From Gemmatimonadota bacterium (lineage in GTDB: Bacteria; 4572-55; J002): a stretch of DNA of 56,178 nucleotides. Location of the stretch: positions 1 to 56,178 of the forward strand of contig RFFQ01000160.1 of the NCBI GenBank assembly GCA_003697105.1, in the 5' to 3' direction. Every line of letters starts with the position of its first letter. The stretch's first letter is position 1. The position numbers were made by a program, and so were the translations under genes. The notes under the pieces are model-generated. The model worked only from the letters and a program-made list of their open reading frames with translations, was not told the DNA's origin and searched no databases. Shown in pieces: positions 54,369-56,178 of the stretch.

Positions 54369-55775
54369 TTACAACGGTAAGTTGGGATTAAAATTTTCCA
54401 GATTACGGGCAATTTGTTCCAAAAACATGCCGCCCATTGCCCCATCAATGATGCGATGGTCGAATGAAAGCGTCATATACATCATAGAGCGAATCGCAAT
54501 TGTATCTCCAAATTGAGGATGCTCAATTACCACGGGACGTTTTTTAATCGCTCCGGTTGCCAAAATCGCCACTTGGGGTTGATTGATAATTGGAGTACCG
54601 GTCAAATTACCAAAAACACCGATGTTGGTGATGGTAAATGTCCCGTCCATCACTTCATCGGGGCGAAGTTGTTTGTTGCGCGCGCGATCTGCCAAGTCAT
54701 TGATGGCAATCGCCATACCTCGCATACTGAGTTGATCTGCATTTTTGATAACCGGTACGATCAAACCCGCATTGGGTAAGGCGACGGCAATCCCTAAATT
54801 GATATATTTTTTGATGATAATCTGATCCCCCTCAACCGAGCCATTGACCCACGGGTACTCTTTGAGAGCCTTAATAACCGCATCTGCGATGAACGGAGTC
54901 GGCGTAAGTTTAACACCCTCTTGCTCAAAAAATTGGGCTTTATACTTTTCACGATAGTTGACAATATGAGTCATATCGACTTCCGTTGTAGCCGTAACAT
55001 GCGGCGAGGTCTGGATGCTGTGTACCATGTGTTTGGCAATGAGCTTGCGCATGTTGTCCATTTCCACAATATCGACATTACCCCGCGAGACCGTTTGTGC
55101 CGCCGCTGGTGCTGGGATAGAAGTTGGCACCGCCGGGGGCTTCGGTGCTGCCGGTGCGGCAGCCGGTTGTGGAGGTACTGGAGCGGCTTTACGTCGTTCC
55201 AGATAGTTCAGCAGGTCTTTTTTAGTCACCCGACCGCGATCACCTGTGCCGGGGATTGATTCCAATTCATCCATTGAGATGCCTTCTTCCTTCGCAATAC
55301 GCTGTACCAGCGGCGAGAAGAAGCGAGAACGTTCCTGAGGTACCGGTGTCTCCGGTTGTGGGGCAGGGGCCGCCGGAGCTGGCGGCGCAGGAAGCGGTTC
55401 AGGTTGAGATTCCGGTTGTGGGGTAGGGGCTGGCGGCGCAGGAACCGGTTCGGGTTGAGATTCCGGTTGCGGGACAGGGGCAGAAGAGGACGCTTCACTC
55501 TGTGCCGCCTCAATGGCCGATTTTGCGGCCTCGATATCCGTTTCAATCCAAGCAATAACACTCCCGACTTCGACCGTGTCATCTTCTTTTGCCAACAATT
55601 TGGTAATAACACCGCTCTCTGGGGACGGAATCTCTGAATCAACTTTATCGGTACTAATTTCCAAAATATTTTCATCTTTTTCGACACGGTCCCCCACGTT
55701 CTTGTACCATTGGAGAATAGTTCCTTCCGTAATACTCTCACCCATTTGGGGCATGACCATTTCAATCTTCGCCAT
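54369..55775 (-). CDS. Dihydrolipoamide acyltransferase, E2 subunit of a 2-oxoacid dehydrogenase complex
   Basis: 468 residues from ATG 55775 (AAGGAG upstream). Lipoyl domain (about 1-78) with the lipoylated Lys44 in EISTDKVDS; a Pro/Ala/Gln/Glu-rich flexible linker (about 95-150) with PQPESQPEP-type repeats; a peripheral-subunit-binding domain (about 152-190, FSPLVQRIAKEEGISMDELE); a second Pro/Ala linker; and the catalytic domain (about 240-468) with SFDHRIIDGA, whose His and Asp are the acyl-transfer residues. The sequence resembles branched-chain-type and succinyl-type E2 proteins. E1 and E3 genes are not in the window, so the oxoacid cannot be named. Confidence 0.95.
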   Translation of the reverse strand: MAKIEMVMPQMGESITEGTILQWYKNVGDRVEKDENILEISTDKVDSEIPSPESGVITKLLAKEDDTVEVGSVIAWIETDIEAAKSAIEAAQSEASSSAPVPQPESQPEPVPAPPAPTPQPESQPEPLPAPPAPAAPAPQPETPVPQERSRFFSPLVQRIAKEEGISMDELESIPGTGDRGRVTKKDLLNYLERRKAAPVPPQPAAAPAAPKPPAVPTSIPAPAAAQTVSRGNVDIVEMDNMRKLIAKHMVHSIQTSPHVTATTEVDMTHIVNYREKYKAQFFEQEGVKLTPTPFIADAVIKALKEYPWVNGSVEGDQIIIKKYINLGIAVALPNAGLIVPVIKNADQLSMRGMAIAINDLADRARNKQLRPDEVMDGTFTITNIGVFGNLTGTPIINQPQVAILATGAIKKRPVVIEHPQFGDTIAIRSMMYMTLSFDHRIIDGAMGGMFLEQIARNLENFNPNLPL

Positions 55776-55831
55776 AAGACACTCCTTCAAAATGTTATAA
55801 AAATGTTTGATTCCAACCAGAATAACGGGGT

Positions 55832-56178
55832 TTATGCCGATGCTTTCGCCACAGCCTCTTCCGAAATATCCGGTAGCTCGGCAAAGCCGTTCGTCGCTTG
55901 TTGAATCGCGGTGGAAAGAGCTCTCACATACACCCAGAGGAGTTTGGTTTCATTAACATGCCCTTCCAAAGCAGATTTCAAACTCAATAATACTGCCAGC
56001 ATATTGGCAAATTCGTGTTCAAGCCGGGCGGTACGGTTGTTCAAATCTGCCACATTTTCCTTCAAGACGGCGACATCTTCCTTCAAGACGGCAACATCTT
56101 CCTTCAAGACGGCGACATCTTCCTTCAAGACGGCAACATCTTCCTTCAAGACGGCGACATCTTCCTTCAAGACGGCAA
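55832..56178 (-). CDS. Coiled-coil protein, N-terminus outside the window
   Basis: Open to the window edge, so the start is outside. At least 115 residues are visible. The visible N-terminal part is a run of seven-residue repeats LKEDVAV, an almost perfect heptad coiled coil, then LKENVADLNNRTARLEHEF and a helical, partly hydrophobic C-terminus (MLAVLLSLKSALEGHV). No enzyme motif is seen. It may be a structural or scaffold protein. It ends 57 nt upstream of the E2 start on the same strand, so the two could be co-transcribed. Confidence 0.75.
   Translation of the reverse strand, partial: AVLKEDVAVLKEDVAVLKEDVAVLKEDVAVLKEDVAVLKENVADLNNRTARLEHEFANMLAVLLSLKSALEGHVNETKLLWVYVRALSTAIQQATNGFAELPDISEEAVAKASA
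56051..56178. repeat. 21-bp tandem repeat with 42-bp higher-order period
   Basis: About six copies of a 21-bp unit (ending ...CTTCCTTCAAGACGGC) alternate strictly at one base (GACGGCGAC versus GACGGCAAC), giving a 42-bp period. The change is silent (Val GTC/GTT). The array runs off the window end. Confidence 0.9.

Overview
The window reads as chromosomal DNA of a Gram-negative, probably anaerobic or facultative bacterium from an uncultivated FCB-type lineage (KSB1/Calditrichota-like is my best guess; this is inference). Supporting signs are a type IX secretion C-terminal domain with the NYPNPFNP motif (end of the 20667-23054 gene), outer-membrane beta-barrel and lipoprotein products, and a long TPR protein beside a TolA/TonB-like protein. 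Unlike Bacteroidota, most genes have clear AGGAGG-type ribosome binding sites, and seven recognisable promoters fit TTGACA/G-N17-TAnnnT. No rRNA, tRNA, CRISPR array, transposase or phage gene was seen.

Region 1 (1-4034, minus strand) holds a partial TolA/TonB-like protein with a coiled-coil repeat and, upstream of it, a 1.2-kaa periplasmic TPR protein. Region 2 (about 4198-30324) is the centrepiece: a beta-1,3-glucan (laminarin-type) utilisation locus without SusC/SusD. A plus-strand unit encodes a glycosidase fused to a predicted outer-membrane beta-barrel, a cytoplasmic GH3 glucosidase and two small unknown proteins. A convergent minus-strand unit of 11 genes encodes a modular glycan-binding lipoprotein, a ROK repressor, a GH16 lipoprotein, a GPH-type sugar permease, a T9SS-secreted glycan-binding protein, a GH17 enzyme, a complete Opp/Dpp-type ABC importer and a large GH94/GH149/GH161-like phosphorylase. 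Both units start from promoters of identical design, TTGACA-N17-TAyyTT, whose -10 box lies inside the same palindrome TTTGTTCG-N5-CGAACAAA. This palindrome is the obvious candidate operator of the ROK protein. The proposed flow is surface capture and endo-cleavage, entry through the barrel, periplasmic trimming, ABC import, then phosphorolysis to glucose-1-phosphate plus hydrolysis by GH3.

Region 3 (30436-40824) is mixed: an MFS exporter, a GAF/HD-GYP c-di-GMP phosphodiesterase, two HAD phosphatases, a membrane-bound chemoreceptor-like protein coupled to an NtrC-type activator whose receiver lacks the phosphoacceptor Asp, a TPR/winged-helix regulator, a frameshifted secreted protein and a small unknown protein. 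Region 4 (40889-45258, minus) is a proteostasis cluster: hsp20, an HtrA/DegP protease, an FmdB zinc ribbon protein and dnaK. It is followed by two minisatellites (45493-45922); the second, a heptanucleotide array, supplies the C-terminal tail of a YbhN-like membrane protein.

Region 5 (46883-56178) carries a small unknown protein, a sodium:solute symporter, an MFS protein, yqeY, rpsU, a HIT hydrolase with an unusual start region, pdxS-pdxT (PLP synthase), a GT2 glycosyltransferase, a cupin, a 2-oxoacid dehydrogenase E2 subunit, and a coiled-coil protein cut by the window edge inside a 21/42-bp tandem repeat.
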